Assembly: GCA_938010435.1 (NCBI GenBank)
Contig: CALLUS010000023.1
Coordinates: forward strand, 1-64,000
Direction: 5' to 3'
DNA length: 64,000 nt
Source of the DNA: an uncultured Rhizobiaceae group bacterium
GTDB taxonomy: Bacteria; Pseudomonadota; Alphaproteobacteria; Rhizobiales; Rhizobiaceae
Shown: positions 44,847-54,345 of the stretch, in pieces
Numbering within the stretch: position 1 is the first letter of the stretch
Layout: every line of letters starts with the position of its first letter
Notes under the pieces: generated by a model
What the model was told of the DNA's origin: nothing
Seen by the model: only the letters and a program-made list of their open reading frames with translations
Database searches by the model: none
Translations under genes and position numbers: made by a program

Positions 44847-45998
44847 TTAGCCAAAGACACCCAAGATCCGCCGTACATCATTGGACGTGGCGAACAGCAT
44901 CATGACCAATATGCAGGTTAAACCGATTCTAAACGCGTATTCCTGTGTCTTTACGGACAAGGCTTTACCGCGAATCCCTTCCAATGCGTAGAAAACTAGA
45001 TGCCCGCCATCCAAAACAGGAACCGGCAATAGATTCATCAAGCCGATACTGACGGACAAGGCTGCTGCTAAGGAAATGAGTTGCAGAACCCCAAGAGTGG
45101 CGACCTGTGAGGTCATTTGGCCAATCCCCAAGGGACCACGCAATTGCGTTGCATCCTGTTTGCCGACAATCAGTTCGCGTATGAAATGGTAAGTTCGTGT
45201 GACAATTTGCCAAATGCTGTCGAGGCTTTTGGTAAACGCGGCTCCCACACCTAATTGCACACGAACGATATTTTCTTCGGATGTGTCAGGACCGATTCCG
45301 ACAAGTCCTGTCATGAATTTGTTTCCGAAACGATCTTCACGCTCGGTCATTCTTGGCATGGCTTCAATTGTAAGTTCCTCATTTCCGCGCTTGATCACAA
45401 ATGTGAGAACTTCGCCTGTACCAACAAGTGTATAACGGGAGATATCTTGAAAATCGTTGATTTTGTCGCCATTGATACTGACGATTTTATCGCCCACTTG
45501 AATTCCAGCATCACGGGCAGCTGACACTTCGCTCACAGTGCCAACAACAGGCGTAATGCGTGCGTCTCCGTAATAAACGAACAAAGCTGTGTAAATTACC
45601 GACGCAAGTATGAAATTGGCGATCGGACCAGCGGCCACAACTGCAGCTTTGCGCCAAAGGGCTTTGTTCTGAAACGCCCCTTCCCGCTCTTGCTGGTTCA
45701 TCGCATCCAAAGCATCGTGGTCAGGTTTGCTACTGGCATCTTCATCGCCATAAAATTTTACGTACCCCCCAAGCGGGATTGCGCAAACTTTCCATCGGGT
45801 ACCGTGCCTGTCGTTGCGGCCAAAAAGTTCTGGACCAAAACCAACGGCGAAGGCATCTACCTTCACTTTATTCCAACGGGCCACCAGAAAGTGGCCAAGC
45901 TCGTGGAAAAACACGACAATGGTCAAAACGAACACAAACGGAATGACTTTTCCGATGAAAAACCAGAACAACCATTCAGGTGCTGCGAAAATGTCCAT
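44847..45998 (-). CDS. rseP: Site-2 protease RseP
   Basis: 383 residues. VVFFHELGHFLVARWNKVKV has the HExxH zinc motif in the first transmembrane helix. One PDZ domain is visible (AGIQVGDKIVSINGDKINDF, about 125-215). NLLPVPVLDGGHLVFYALEGIRGK provides the LDG zinc ligand. This intramembrane protease cleaves anti-sigma factors in the envelope stress response. The 233-base gap before bamA is the largest in the block and may hold a bamA promoter. Confidence 0.94.
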   Translation of the reverse strand: MDIFAAPEWLFWFFIGKVIPFVFVLTIVVFFHELGHFLVARWNKVKVDAFAVGFGPELFGRNDRHGTRWKVCAIPLGGYVKFYGDEDASSKPDHDALDAMNQQEREGAFQNKALWRKAAVVAAGPIANFILASVIYTALFVYYGDARITPVVGTVSEVSAARDAGIQVGDKIVSINGDKINDFQDISRYTLVGTGEVLTFVIKRGNEELTIEAMPRMTEREDRFGNKFMTGLVGIGPDTSEENIVRVQLGVGAAFTKSLDSIWQIVTRTYHFIRELIVGKQDATQLRGPLGIGQMTSQVATLGVLQLISLAAALSVSIGLMNLLPVPVLDGGHLVFYALEGIRGKALSVKTQEYAFRIGLTCILVMMLFATSNDVRRILGVFG

Positions 45999-46089
45999 TT
46001 GGTATTCTTTCTGTAAGTCTATTTCACCACTTATCGAACAAATTGACCGACAAAGAGTCCATCATGTGGCAGCGCGCTTTAATTAAGTC

Positions 46090-46890
46090 CTAAAATGTAC
46101 CAAGTGAAAGCCAAAGCGCCAAAGCGAGTGCGGCCGTTACAAGCCCATCCACACGATCTAACACACCACCATGCCCTGGTATCAAATTACTCGAATCTTT
46201 CACATTGTGGATACGCTTAACCCAAGATTCGAAGAGATCACCTTTTTGGGAAATCACAGATAACACAAATGCAAGTATCAGCGCAGGCCAGATCGCAAGG
46301 CTCGGGCTCAGTCTGGCGACGATATAAGCAATAACAACAGCTGTAACCGCTCCTCCGACAGCACCGGACCATGTTTTCTTCGGGGAAACGGAGGGCAACA
46401 GTTTAGGACCACCGAATTTCCGGCCAGCAAAATAGGCGCCAACATCAGTTCCCCAAACGGCAAAAAATAGAAGCATTAAAAGAGCGATGCCTCCTGTTTC
46501 ACGCACCAATGGCAGTGCGAAGACGGGAATTGAGCAATAAAGCGCCCCAAAGCCAATCCACATCACTTCAGAACGTTCTTCGCCTTTGGTGACGAGTTCC
46601 AAGACCAGTCCGACAACCAAAAAGGCGGCTAAAGCCCACCAGAAAAACCCGAACAACGATCCAACCACTAAGACCAGAAAGCCTACGGACAATATGGCTT
46701 CCGGAACGTCAAAAGGCGTGACACTGACCATTTTTTGCCATTCGTAAAAGACAACGAGTGAAATTGCAGCGCAAAAAACAGCAAAGACCCAACCACCCAA
46801 AACACTAACGGCCAATGTCACCGCAGCCATTACAATTGCAGACGAAATACGCAGACCCAGTTCAGATGACTTAAAACTTCGGACGTTCAT
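46090..46890 (-). CDS. cdsA: Phosphatidate cytidylyltransferase
   Basis: 266 residues, about seven helices. The signature near the C-terminus, S-x-x-KR-x4-KD-x5-PGHGG-x4-D, is present as [25 protein letters not shown] with DG following. [22 protein letters not shown] and [12 protein letters not shown] precede it. It makes CDP-diacylglycerol from phosphatidate and CTP in the inner membrane, the precursor also used by the Pcs enzyme encoded near 10 kb. ATG overlaps the uppS stop by four bases. Confidence 0.95.
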   Translation of the reverse strand: MNVRSFKSSELGLRISSAIVMAAVTLAVSVLGGWVFAVFCAAISLVVFYEWQKMVSVTPFDVPEAILSVGFLVLVVGSLFGFFWWALAAFLVVGLVLELVTKGEERSEVMWIGFGALYCSIPVFALPLVRETGGIALLMLLFFAVWGTDVGAYFAGRKFGGPKLLPSVSPKKTWSGAVGGAVTAVVIAYIVARLSPSLAIWPALILAFVLSVISQKGDLFESWVKRIHNVKDSSNLIPGHGGVLDRVDGLVTAALALALWLSLGTF

Positions 46891-47660
46891 GCGCCTGCCT
46901 TGGCAACTTTAACGCCGCCATACCGGCGATCACGACTGTGGTAAATTTCAATTGCATTTTGCAGTTCGACTTTGTCGAAATCAGGCCAGAGACAATCAAG
47001 GAACACAAATTCGGAATAAGCCGCTTGCCACATCAAAAAATTGGACAAGCGCTGTTCGCCTGATGTGCGGATAATCAAATCAGGATCAGACCATTCAGCC
47101 GTATCTAATGCGCCGCTGATCATATCTTGATCAATATCTTCCGGCTTCAATTCGCCTGACGCAGCTTTTTCGGCGATTTTTTTGGTCGCACGTACAATCT
47201 CGTCACGGGACCCGTAATTGAAAGCAATCACCAAACGTGTCGATGTATTGTTGCGGGTAAGGTTTTCCGCCTCTTCCAGCAAAGGTTTAATGTCGGACGG
47301 AATATTGTCACGCGCACCTATGATAGAAACCCGAACACCCTCTTTATGAAGATCGGCAAGATCACGGCGAATGAATATCTTGAGCAAGCCCATGATTTCA
47401 CTGACTTCGTCAGCAGGTCTATTCCAGTTTTCAGATGAAAACGAAAACAATGTAAGGGTTTTGATACCCAGTTCGCCGGCTGCGCGTACAGCTGCGCGAA
47501 CAGCTTCCACGCCTTTACGATGACCTTGAGTACGCGGCAGACCACGAGACTGGGCCCAACGACCATTTCCATCCATAATGATGGCAACGTTTTCCGGCAC
47601 TGGCGGTTGCGAAGAACCATCAAATTCCTGAAATGCGTCAGCAGCAAGTTGCTCAGCCAT
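46887..47660 (-). CDS. uppS: Undecaprenyl diphosphate synthase
   Basis: 257 residues. [31 protein letters not shown] contains the catalytic Asp and the pyrophosphate-binding site, [12 protein letters not shown] and [24 protein letters not shown] follow. A cis-prenyltransferase that makes the C55 lipid carrier for peptidoglycan and lipopolysaccharide. Overlaps cdsA downstream and is 31 bases after frr. Confidence 0.95.
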   Translation of the reverse strand: MAEQLAADAFQEFDGSSQPPVPENVAIIMDGNGRWAQSRGLPRTQGHRKGVEAVRAAVRAAGELGIKTLTLFSFSSENWNRPADEVSEIMGLLKIFIRRDLADLHKEGVRVSIIGARDNIPSDIKPLLEEAENLTRNNTSTRLVIAFNYGSRDEIVRATKKIAEKAASGELKPEDIDQDMISGALDTAEWSDPDLIIRTSGEQRLSNFLMWQAAYSEFVFLDCLWPDFDKVELQNAIEIYHSRDRRYGGVKVAKAGA

Positions 47661-47691
47661 TTTCCATCTCTCCCTCGTTCAGCACCGAATG

Positions 47692-48252
47692 CTAAACCTG
47701 CATGATTTCCGCTTCTTTGGTGCCGAGAACTTTGTCCACTTCGGTCACCATATCATCAGTCATTTTTTGCACTTTATCAGACGAGCCACGTGCTTCGTCT
47801 TGACCAATTTCTTTGTCTTTTTCAGCTTTTTTCAATGTTTCCATCGCATCACGACGCACGTGACGGATCGCAACTTTGGCATCTTCCGCATAGCCTTTGG
47901 CGACTTTCACCAATTCTTTGCGGCGTTCTTCGTTCAAATCAGGCAAAGGAATGCGCAGGTTTTGACCATCCACAACCGGGTTTAAACCAAGCCCGGCTTC
48001 GCGAACTGCTTTTTCAACAGGTCCGACCATGGACTTATCCCAAATCTGAACAGTGATCAGTTTTGGCTCAGGCGCATTAATGTTGGACACTTGGTTGAGT
48101 GGCATTTTCTGGCCATAAGCGTCTACCATCACGGGATCAAGCAATGCAGCCGATGCGCGGCCGGTGCGCAGCCCGCCAAGGTCTTTCGTCAAAGAGGTGA
48201 TTGCGCCGTCCATGCGCTTTTTCAAGTCATTCAGATCGATACCATCAGACAT
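47692..48252 (-). CDS. frr: Ribosome recycling factor
   Basis: 186 residues from [18 protein letters not shown], with GGAAAAG before the start; an ATG six codons upstream lacks a site. [68 protein letters not shown] are RRF hallmarks. With EF-G it splits the post-termination ribosome. It follows pyrH with an 83-base gap containing a short tandem repeat. Confidence 0.95.
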   Translation of the reverse strand: MSDGIDLNDLKKRMDGAITSLTKDLGGLRTGRASAALLDPVMVDAYGQKMPLNQVSNINAPEPKLITVQIWDKSMVGPVEKAVREAGLGLNPVVDGQNLRIPLPDLNEERRKELVKVAKGYAEDAKVAIRHVRRDAMETLKKAEKDKEIGQDEARGSSDKVQKMTDDMVTEVDKVLGTKEAEIMQV

Positions 48253-48312
48253 AATCTTTTCCGTTCTCATTCTGCGCTGACGTTGCTGCCAGCATATCTA
48301 TCAAAAAATTCC

Positions 48313-48360
48313 TAAGCGGAGCTTACTTACATATCTTAAGCGGAACTTACGTATGTAAAT
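48313..48360. repeat. 24-base tandem repeat at the end of pyrH
   Basis: TAAGCGGAGCTTACTTACATATCT followed directly by TAAGCGGAACTTACGTATGTAAAT shows two 24-base units with about 17 matching positions. The second unit is the reverse complement of the pyrH terminal codons (TYVSSA plus stop), so the first unit looks like a partial duplicate of the pyrH 3' end. Confidence 0.5.
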
Positions 48361-49055
48361 ATACCCTCACCCATCACCACCCGCGCCAATTCACCCGGTT
48401 TGTGGATCGAGAAAACAACTAAATCGATGTCATTGTCTCGTGAAAGTGCCACTGCTGCCGCATCCATAATCGTTAGTCTTTTTTCCAACACATCGTCATG
48501 AGACAAGGTTTGGAAACGTTCAGCGTTCGGGTCTTTCTTCGGATCAGCGGAATAAATCCCGTCCACCTGAGTGCCCTTGAAAATTGCATCAGCACCAAAT
48601 TCTGCTGCGCGCAATGCAGCGGCTGTGTCCGAAGTGAAATATGGATTGCCTGTGCCGCCTGCAAAAATGACCACATCGCCACGGTCTCTTGCTTCTATCA
48701 TGCCCCGTTGGGTGAATGGATCACACACCTGCGGCACAGCGAGGCCAGACAGAATTGTTGCCGGCACGCCGCGCTTGTCGAATTCCATGCGTAGGGCCAA
48801 TGCGTTCATGATGATCGCCATCATGCCCATGTGGTCGCCCGTCACACGATCCGCTCCACCAGAGGCCAAAGCCACACCACGGAATATATTGCCACCGCCC
48901 ACAACAAGAGCAATTGAAGTGCCCTGCTCTTTGGCAGAAATGATATCTTCCACCACGCGTGAGACCATTTCGGGGTCAATACCAAAGGATTGCGACCCCA
49001 TAAGGGCTTCGCCGGAAATCTTATACAGAATGCGTGCAAATTTAGGCTTGCTCAT
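48336..49055 (-). CDS. pyrH: Uridylate kinase
   Basis: 239 residues from the ATG at 49055 (MSKPKFARILYKISGEAL); an ATG six codons upstream is also possible. KISGEALMGSQSFGIDPEMV, GGGNIFRG, GDHMGMMAIIMNALALR, GTGNPYFTSDTAAALRA and GTQVDGIYSADPKKDP are PyrH landmarks. It phosphorylates UMP to UDP. Located after an intrinsic terminator that ends rpsB-tsf, and upstream of frr. Confidence 0.95.
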   Translation of the reverse strand: MSKPKFARILYKISGEALMGSQSFGIDPEMVSRVVEDIISAKEQGTSIALVVGGGNIFRGVALASGGADRVTGDHMGMMAIIMNALALRMEFDKRGVPATILSGLAVPQVCDPFTQRGMIEARDRGDVVIFAGGTGNPYFTSDTAAALRAAEFGADAIFKGTQVDGIYSADPKKDPNAERFQTLSHDDVLEKRLTIMDAAAVALSRDNDIDLVVFSIHKPGELARVVMGEGIFTYVSSA

Positions 49056-49176
49056 CGAATCTGTGTTTCCCATTTACGCATGTCAATTTGGCGCAGAAAT
49101 ACAGGAACGGCTCGCGAATGTCACGCGACGTAAACACCAGATGCCAAGCAAGTTTATGCAATTGGTGTGCAGAACG

Positions 49177-49210
49177 AAAAACGGCGGCTTTGGAAACCAA
49201 AACCACCGCC
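49177..49210 (-). terminator. Rho-independent terminator after tsf
   Basis: On the minus strand GGCGGTGGTTTTGG-TTT-CCAAAGCCGCC forms a GC-capped hairpin with a bulge and is followed by GTTTTTCG. It lies between tsf and pyrH, 109 bases after the tsf stop. Confidence 0.75.
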
Positions 49211-49318
49211 TAAAAACAACCTGATGTGCAAGCTTCAGGCATATCTCATTCAACCGCCACAAAAGAAGCGCCGAGGTTGCGCGTCTTTTGCGACACTATT
49301 GATAATATGAGACTTGCC

Positions 49319-50236
49319 TTAATTGCCAGCCATGCTTGCAACTTCTGCAGCGAAGTCATCGACTTCTTTCTCAATGCCTTCACCAAGCTGGAAGCGTGTA
49401 AAGCCTTTGAGTGTGATTGGTGCGCCAGCGTCTGCTTCGGCGTTTTTCAACGCTTGCTCAACAGTGTTTTCACCGTCGATCACGAAAGTCTGGGACAGAA
49501 GAACGTTTTCTTCGTAGAATTTGCGAATGCGGCCTTCAACCATTTTCTCGATGATGTTTTCCGGCTTACCGGATTCACGAGCGCTTTCGATGAAGATGTT
49601 CTTCTCGCGCTCAACAACTTCTGCATCCATATCGTCTTTTGTGGCTGCAAGCGGGTTTGTTGCTGCAACGTGCATAGCGACCTGACGACCGATAGCTGCA
49701 ACGGCTGCTGCATCACCAGTTGATTCCAATGCGACCAACACACCGATTTTGCCGAGACCATCGGAAATCGCGTTGTGAATGTAAGACGCAACAGCACCGG
49801 ACGATACTTCCATGACCGCTGCGCGACGCAGGCTCATGTTTTCACCGATTGTCGCGATATTGCCAGTGATCGTGTCAGCAACAGTCTTGCCGCCGAGATC
49901 AGCCGCGTTCAACGCGTCATTGCTGCCGTCTGTGCCCAGTGCTGCTTTTGCAACGCCGGAAACCATTGCCTGAAACGCATCGTTGCGGGCAACGAAATCT
50001 GTTTCAGAGTTCAGTTCAACGATCGCTGCTTTCGAGCCTTCGCTGGCCACGCCAACAAGACCTTCAGCCGCAGTACGGCCAGATTTTTTGTCCGCTTTCG
50101 CGATCCCTTTGGCACGAAGCCAATCAACCGCCGCTTCGATGTCACCATCGTTTTCGTTCAGCGCGTTTTTGCAATCCATCATGCCTGCGCCGGTCTTGTC
50201 GCGCAGTTCTTTCACCATTGATGCGGAAATAGCCAT
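49319..50236 (-). CDS. tsf: Elongation factor Ts
   Basis: 305 residues. [26 protein letters not shown] (UBA-like N-terminus with the TDVGMMDCK-type motif) and [17 protein letters not shown] are EF-Ts signatures. C-terminal [28 protein letters not shown] is also typical. The guanine nucleotide exchange factor for EF-Tu. It follows rpsB in the order usual for bacteria, with a 164-base gap that holds a hairpin. Confidence 0.96.
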   Translation of the reverse strand: MAISASMVKELRDKTGAGMMDCKNALNENDGDIEAAVDWLRAKGIAKADKKSGRTAAEGLVGVASEGSKAAIVELNSETDFVARNDAFQAMVSGVAKAALGTDGSNDALNAADLGGKTVADTITGNIATIGENMSLRRAAVMEVSSGAVASYIHNAISDGLGKIGVLVALESTGDAAAVAAIGRQVAMHVAATNPLAATKDDMDAEVVEREKNIFIESARESGKPENIIEKMVEGRIRKFYEENVLLSQTFVIDGENTVEQALKNAEADAGAPITLKGFTRFQLGEGIEKEVDDFAAEVASMAGN

Positions 50237-50351
50237 TTTTATAGCCTTTCAGTTTGAGCGGTTCGTTGTATCAAACGAACGCTTGGGGTGATGTTGTGTA
50301 AATAAGATGACATGGTGCCGGAATGCACACACGTCATTTACAGCGTTAGAT

Positions 50352-50378
50352 GGGGTGCGCCGTTTGCAGCGCAACCCC
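50352..50378 (-). terminator. Hairpin between rpsB and tsf, possible attenuator
   Basis: On the minus strand GGGGTTGCGC-TGCAAACG-GCGCACCCC forms a stem of nine pairs with one bulge, but the downstream bases are ATCTAACG rather than a T-run. It is not a classical terminator. It may tune the S2 to EF-Ts ratio, a role such hairpins have in other bacteria. Confidence 0.4.
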
Positions 50379-50400
50379 TTATGCTTTTTCTAAAGTGCGA

Positions 50401-51492
50401 TTAGCCTTTAGCCAATTCAGCAGCTTGACCTTTCCAGTCCTCGATCTGTGCAGTCGAGAATGGCATATAGTCATCAACCTTTTGAATTTCTTCAGCAGTC
50501 AATTCAGCAATTTGCTTGTAAGTTGTGATGCCCTGCTCGTTCAATTGCTTTTCAGCAACCGGGCCGATGCCGTTGATCTTTTTCAGATCTTCCGCATCGC
50601 CTTCAGGAGCGGCAAACAATGGACCGTCCAAAGGAGCCAGTTCAGCTTTTGGAGCAACAGCTGCAGGAGCCGCTTCAACAACCGGTGCTGCAACAGGAGC
50701 AGCTTCAACAGCTGCAGGTTCGGCAACAGGTGCAGGTTCGGCAGCAAGAACGGGCTCTTGTGGCGCAACTTCTTGAGCGCCGAGATCAACGCCTGAAGAG
50801 CCCTGCTGACGTGCAATACCGTCGATTGCAGCTTTGGCAATCAGGTCGCAATACAAAGCAATTGCGCGGGACGCATCGTCATTTCCTGGAATTGGGAAAT
50901 CGATGTTGTCCGTGCTGGAGTTTGAATCGAGAACCGCGCAGACAGGAATTTTCAGCTTTTTGGCTTCCTGAATAGCAATCGCTTCTTTGTTTGTGTCGAT
51001 CACGAAGATCATGTCGGGTGTGCCGCCCATGTCTTTGATGCCGCCAAGTGCACGTTCGAGCTTGTCGCGCTCACGTGTGAGCTGCAGAAGTTCTTTCTTG
51101 GTGTAGCTTTGTTCAGCCGCACCCAAAAGCTCTTCCAACTGGCGCAGACGCTTGATGGAGTTCGAAATTGTTTTCCAGTTGGTGAGCATGCCGCCCAACC
51201 AACGAGCGTTCACATAATACTGTGCGGAACGGCGTGCAGCATCAGCCACGATTTCAGAAGCCTGACGCTTCGTGCCCACGAACAGAATACGACCGCCCTT
51301 GGCAACAGTGTCAGACACTTCTTTCAGCGCAGTGTGAAGAAGCGGAACTGTTTGTGACAGATCGAGAATATGGATGTTGTTGCGTTTGCCGAAAATGTAT
51401 TGATCCATTTTCGGGTTCCAGCGGTGTGTCTGGTGACCAAAGTGTGTGCCAGCTTCGAGCAGCTGACGCATAGAAAATTCGGGCAAAGCCAT
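50401..51492 (-). CDS. rpsB: 30S ribosomal protein S2 with C-terminal helix-hairpin-helix extension
   Basis: 363 residues from [17 protein letters not shown] is nine bases upstream of this ATG and only one base from an ATG three codons earlier. The S2 core (about 1-232) includes [44 protein letters not shown] and [10 protein letters not shown]. It is followed by an Ala/Pro/Glu-rich linker (about 236-298) and a helix-hairpin-helix domain (about 300-363, [20 protein letters not shown]). Standard S2 is near 240-260 residues. The same kind of extension occurs on L21 and NuoE in alphaproteobacteria. First gene of rpsB-tsf. Confidence 0.95.
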   Translation of the reverse strand: MALPEFSMRQLLEAGTHFGHQTHRWNPKMDQYIFGKRNNIHILDLSQTVPLLHTALKEVSDTVAKGGRILFVGTKRQASEIVADAARRSAQYYVNARWLGGMLTNWKTISNSIKRLRQLEELLGAAEQSYTKKELLQLTRERDKLERALGGIKDMGGTPDMIFVIDTNKEAIAIQEAKKLKIPVCAVLDSNSSTDNIDFPIPGNDDASRAIALYCDLIAKAAIDGIARQQGSSGVDLGAQEVAPQEPVLAAEPAPVAEPAAVEAAPVAAPVVEAAPAAVAPKAELAPLDGPLFAAPEGDAEDLKKINGIGPVAEKQLNEQGITTYKQIAELTAEEIQKVDDYMPFSTAQIEDWKGQAAELAKG

Positions 51493-51841
51493 GGCTTGCA
51501 TCTCCTTTTACCGGTTGAACCTAGCGCGGATAAGAACAACGAGCAGAATGCTCGCCGCACCGGAAGTGCTGGTCAGTGCCGTGTTATCGCTAACTGGAGG
51601 CTGAAAGGTGCAAGCACCCGCGACCAACACGCTTCCGCGTGTGGAATGAGCGGGTGTATATAGGAATTTTGGGGGGATGCAAGGGGTGTGAACTGACTAA
51701 TCCAACACTCGCAATATGGAGACCAACACTTATAACAACATTCCTCGAATTGAATATTGCATAACTAAGTTTCGTTGACTTGTTTGCGACATTAAAAATC
51801 CCCATATATTCCTTCAATGAAAATCACGAATAGGCAATATT
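51493..51841. other. Intergenic region upstream of rpsB
   Basis: About 350 bases between divergent rpsB (minus) and the HTH protein gene (plus). It must contain the rpsB promoter and 5' leader, in which S2 often controls its own operon. I could not define an S2-binding fold by eye. A GC-rich stretch near 51600-51655 contains inverted words (ACCCGCGACCAACACGC) without a clean long stem. The last 160 bases are AT-rich. Confidence 0.4.
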
Positions 51842-53548
51842 GTGGATCAAAACTATCAATCAGAACCTCTGCAAATATTTGATAGCTCTACCAATTTGAG
51901 CCGCGAATTGGATCCAGAAGTTGCTTCTGTGTTCTTGAGTACTGATCAAAACTACCCCGACGACGGATTTGAGGTGAGCCTTCAAGCGAGTTTTGGAAGG
52001 GAGAGAATGAAACTCGTGGCAGGATCAGTCACATTAGAGGTAACAATTTCCTTTTTAAAAGCTGCCGCAGTCATTGAGTGCGAAAATTGCAATTTACAAA
52101 CTACGTTTTGTGCAGAGATGGACGAAACAGAGGCCTTCAACTTTGAAGAGGTTCAGGAAATAGAAAAGGGGGATACTTTCAATGCAACCGCGAAAGTAAA
52201 TCTGGCAGGAATATTTTCAACCGAGAACAAGAGCGAAAGTAGCGCCAATCTTGAATCCGGTCTGGCTGGACAATGGGATAAAACCAAAGCCACGAAACAG
52301 ACTCGATCTCGAAGCCACGGGCCAGTTCGAAGAATTTCTGCTAATCGTGTAACCTTCGATGGGTATGGCCAAGCGCTTCAAGGGCGACAGTTGTCACGCG
52401 CTAAAGCATGGAGGGTGGTTCCCAACGATTTAACGTTGCCTGTCGTTGTTCGCTCTCAGCTAAAAGTTCGAAAAGACTGGATTACTTTCGAAGAACCTAT
52501 TTTTCTGGAGCCCCAAGCGAGCTTGGCCAAAAGATTAGAACAAAAAATCCGCGGCCAAAAAAAACAGGGCGAATATTTCATGATTCTTCTCGAACATCTG
52601 GCCTATTTGAGCTTGGAGACTGACAAAGAAGCAAAAGAAGCTAGCATTGCTGCACACGCCATAAAAACTGCGCCGCACTCCAAAAACATGAATAGCGTTC
52701 CTTATTTTGCACCAGCTCCACAAATTGAAATTCCAGAGGCACCATTAGAACAGTTTGCATCATCACCAGATGGGGAAGAACTGGAAACCCTGCGAGCAAT
52801 TGGAGTGAGTGCATCAACGCTAAGCAAATCCAGATCTTTATCACTAAAGTCACCGAGAAAATCTGAATTATTTCTCCCACTTGTTTCCCCAATTGACGCT
52901 CTAGAACACTATGTACAAACAGTTGCATTAGAAAACGAGGTGACAACGGATGTATGGAAAAGCGAAATCGGAAATTCCAAAACTCTTACTGTTTTGAAGC
53001 GCCTAAAGTTAGTGACAGTTGTAAAGAATTCGCGACATGAAGCAGGAGTTGTAAGACTGACGGATACTTCAGTCATCGACCCTGAAGCTACCTTTAGATA
53101 TGCGGCCACACGCACTGATACGATAAAAATGGCGCGTGCGCTTTTACTACAAGATTCGTTGATTGCTCCATATGACGTGTGTCAGTTTATCACCCTGAAA
53201 TTTGGAAAAATCTACTCTAACGACGCTACAATTGACCGCGAAGGACGCCAGTTGCTTCGGTGGGCTAGATGGCTAGATCCTAGTTTACTGAATCCACAAG
53301 GAAGCATGCGTGAAAGAAGCTTCCTGTATTCGGCGCGATCGAAGGAGGCAGGTAGAGGAAGAGCAGGAACAGATACACCTGAAAATACTAAACTTGCGAC
53401 AGAGCTATACGCACAAGGACTATCATCCAAGCAAGTGGCGAAAGAGATTGGGGTGGCTGCCGAAACTGTAAGGCGTTGGGTTAGAGCTGGCAAAGTTCAG
53501 CGCAAATACACTCGGCACAAAAACTCACCAGTTCCGACCGCAGATTAA
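51842..53548 (+). CDS. Unrecognised protein with C-terminal helix-turn-helix
   Basis: 568 residues, GTG start with AGG eight bases upstream. I do not recognise the family. An N-terminal part (about 1-240) is beta-rich, with IECENCNLQTTFC holding three cysteines. A charged, Ser-rich linker (about 280-350) follows. Residues 355-470 contain an alpha-helical part reading like a winged helix (DVWKSEIGNSKTLTVLKRLKLVTVV) and GRQLLRWARWLDP. The C-terminus (about 517-554) is a clear helix-turn-helix: LATELYAQGLSSKQVAKEIGVAAETVRRWVRAG, as in recombinase and transposase-like DNA-binding domains. No transmembrane segment or signal peptide. Single gene between rpsB and trmL, likely DNA-binding; role unknown. 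Confidence 0.65.
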   Translation: MDQNYQSEPLQIFDSSTNLSRELDPEVASVFLSTDQNYPDDGFEVSLQASFGRERMKLVAGSVTLEVTISFLKAAAVIECENCNLQTTFCAEMDETEAFNFEEVQEIEKGDTFNATAKVNLAGIFSTENKSESSANLESGLAGQWDKTKATKQTRSRSHGPVRRISANRVTFDGYGQALQGRQLSRAKAWRVVPNDLTLPVVVRSQLKVRKDWITFEEPIFLEPQASLAKRLEQKIRGQKKQGEYFMILLEHLAYLSLETDKEAKEASIAAHAIKTAPHSKNMNSVPYFAPAPQIEIPEAPLEQFASSPDGEELETLRAIGVSASTLSKSRSLSLKSPRKSELFLPLVSPIDALEHYVQTVALENEVTTDVWKSEIGNSKTLTVLKRLKLVTVVKNSRHEAGVVRLTDTSVIDPEATFRYAATRTDTIKMARALLLQDSLIAPYDVCQFITLKFGKIYSNDATIDREGRQLLRWARWLDPSLLNPQGSMRERSFLYSARSKEAGRGRAGTDTPENTKLATELYAQGLSSKQVAKEIGVAAETVRRWVRAGKVQRKYTRHKNSPVPTAD

Positions 53549-53640
53549 AGTATCTGAATTGCATCGTTTCTCAACACAATTTTGAGGATCAGTTGTAACA
53601 GACGTTATTCGTTGTTCTAACTTCAAATTGGCGTCTCGTC

Positions 53641-54126
53641 TCACCCACCCAATTGCGTTCGCATCGCTTGATACACTACTGCAGTCGCCACGTTGGCCAA
53701 GTTCAGTGATCTCACGTGGGGGCTTTTCATGGGGAGGTTGAAGGTGCGGTCTTCGTGGCCTCTCAAAACGTCTTTCGGCAGGCCTTTGGATTCGCAGCCG
53801 AACACCAGATAGGCGTCTTCTTGGTAAGTGGGTTCGAACACGCTGCGCGCGCCATATTGTTCGAAGAAATAGAGGCTTTCGCGGGGCGGTTGTCGCGCGT
53901 CGATGAAGCTCTGCCAATTGTCATATTCGCTCAGCTGAACGTGTTTCCAATAGTCCATCCCTGCCCTGCGCACGGCCTTTTCTTCCAGCGAAAAGCCGTA
54001 GGGTTTAATCAGAATCAATTCCAGTTCCAACGCCACGCTGGTGCGCCCAATCGCGCCCGTGTTGTACGGGATTTCCGGTGTCACCAAGACGACTTTCATT
54101 TGCGGCTTGGTCTTTGGATTGGACAT
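53641..54126 (-). CDS. trmL: tRNA (cytidine(34)-2'-O)-methyltransferase
   Basis: 161 residues from ATG at 54126 (MSNPKTKPQMKVVLVTPEIP); starts at 54174 or 54099 are also open and none has a good ribosome binding site. SPOUT-type fold: VLVTPEIPYNTGAIGRTSVALE, LIKPYGFSLEEKAVRRAGMDYW, LVFGCESKGLPKDVLRGHE (SAM-binding knot) and PHVRSLNLANVATAVVYQAMRTQ. These match TrmL, which methylates the wobble base of certain leucine tRNAs. Minus strand, between the HTH protein and a lectin-like gene. Confidence 0.9.
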   Translation of the reverse strand: MSNPKTKPQMKVVLVTPEIPYNTGAIGRTSVALELELILIKPYGFSLEEKAVRRAGMDYWKHVQLSEYDNWQSFIDARQPPRESLYFFEQYGARSVFEPTYQEDAYLVFGCESKGLPKDVLRGHEDRTFNLPMKSPHVRSLNLANVATAVVYQAMRTQLGG

Positions 54127-54297
54127 TGGATGAGAAGCTTTCATGGTCGCAGCCGAATTGGCCTGCTGTGACATGCTGTTAGCTTATGTTACAGCCCATA
54201 TACAACGGCAAATTTGTGCAATGGTAAGCGTGCGCAACGCGCAAGTACGCTGTTTCAATTCGTACGTACCGCTATCCGCCGCGCCCTATTCTACCGC

Positions 54298-54345
54298 TAA
54301 GCCAAAACAATTGCGCTCATCACAATGAACACGCCACCGATCAAA
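54298..54345 (-). pseudogene. 3' scrap of an EamA/DMT transporter gene
   Basis: The minus strand encodes LIGGVFIVMSAIVLA plus stop, matching LVGGVIIVVSGIVLAW at the C-terminus of the complete DMT transporter at 55613-56509. About 48 bases align by eye to 55641-55688 with roughly three quarters of positions the same. It abuts the end of the lectin-like gene: the lectin's TAG is at 54346-54348. This is a remnant of a paralogous or duplicated transporter gene. Confidence 0.65.

Noticed and set aside
49775-50221. Long plus-strand frame opposite tsf
   Set aside because: It is antisense to well conserved EF-Ts sequence and its product has no recognisable features.
50583-50975. Open frames rich in Leu, Gln or Gly/Ala/Ser on both strands within the rpsB linker
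   Set aside because: They are shadows of the GC-biased Ala/Pro/Glu linker of S2 and carry no independent features.
53525-53917. Arg-rich 130-residue frame overlapping trmL on the same strand in another frame
   Set aside because: The trmL frame has the SPOUT motifs; the alternative product is low-complexity and typical of an out-of-frame reading.
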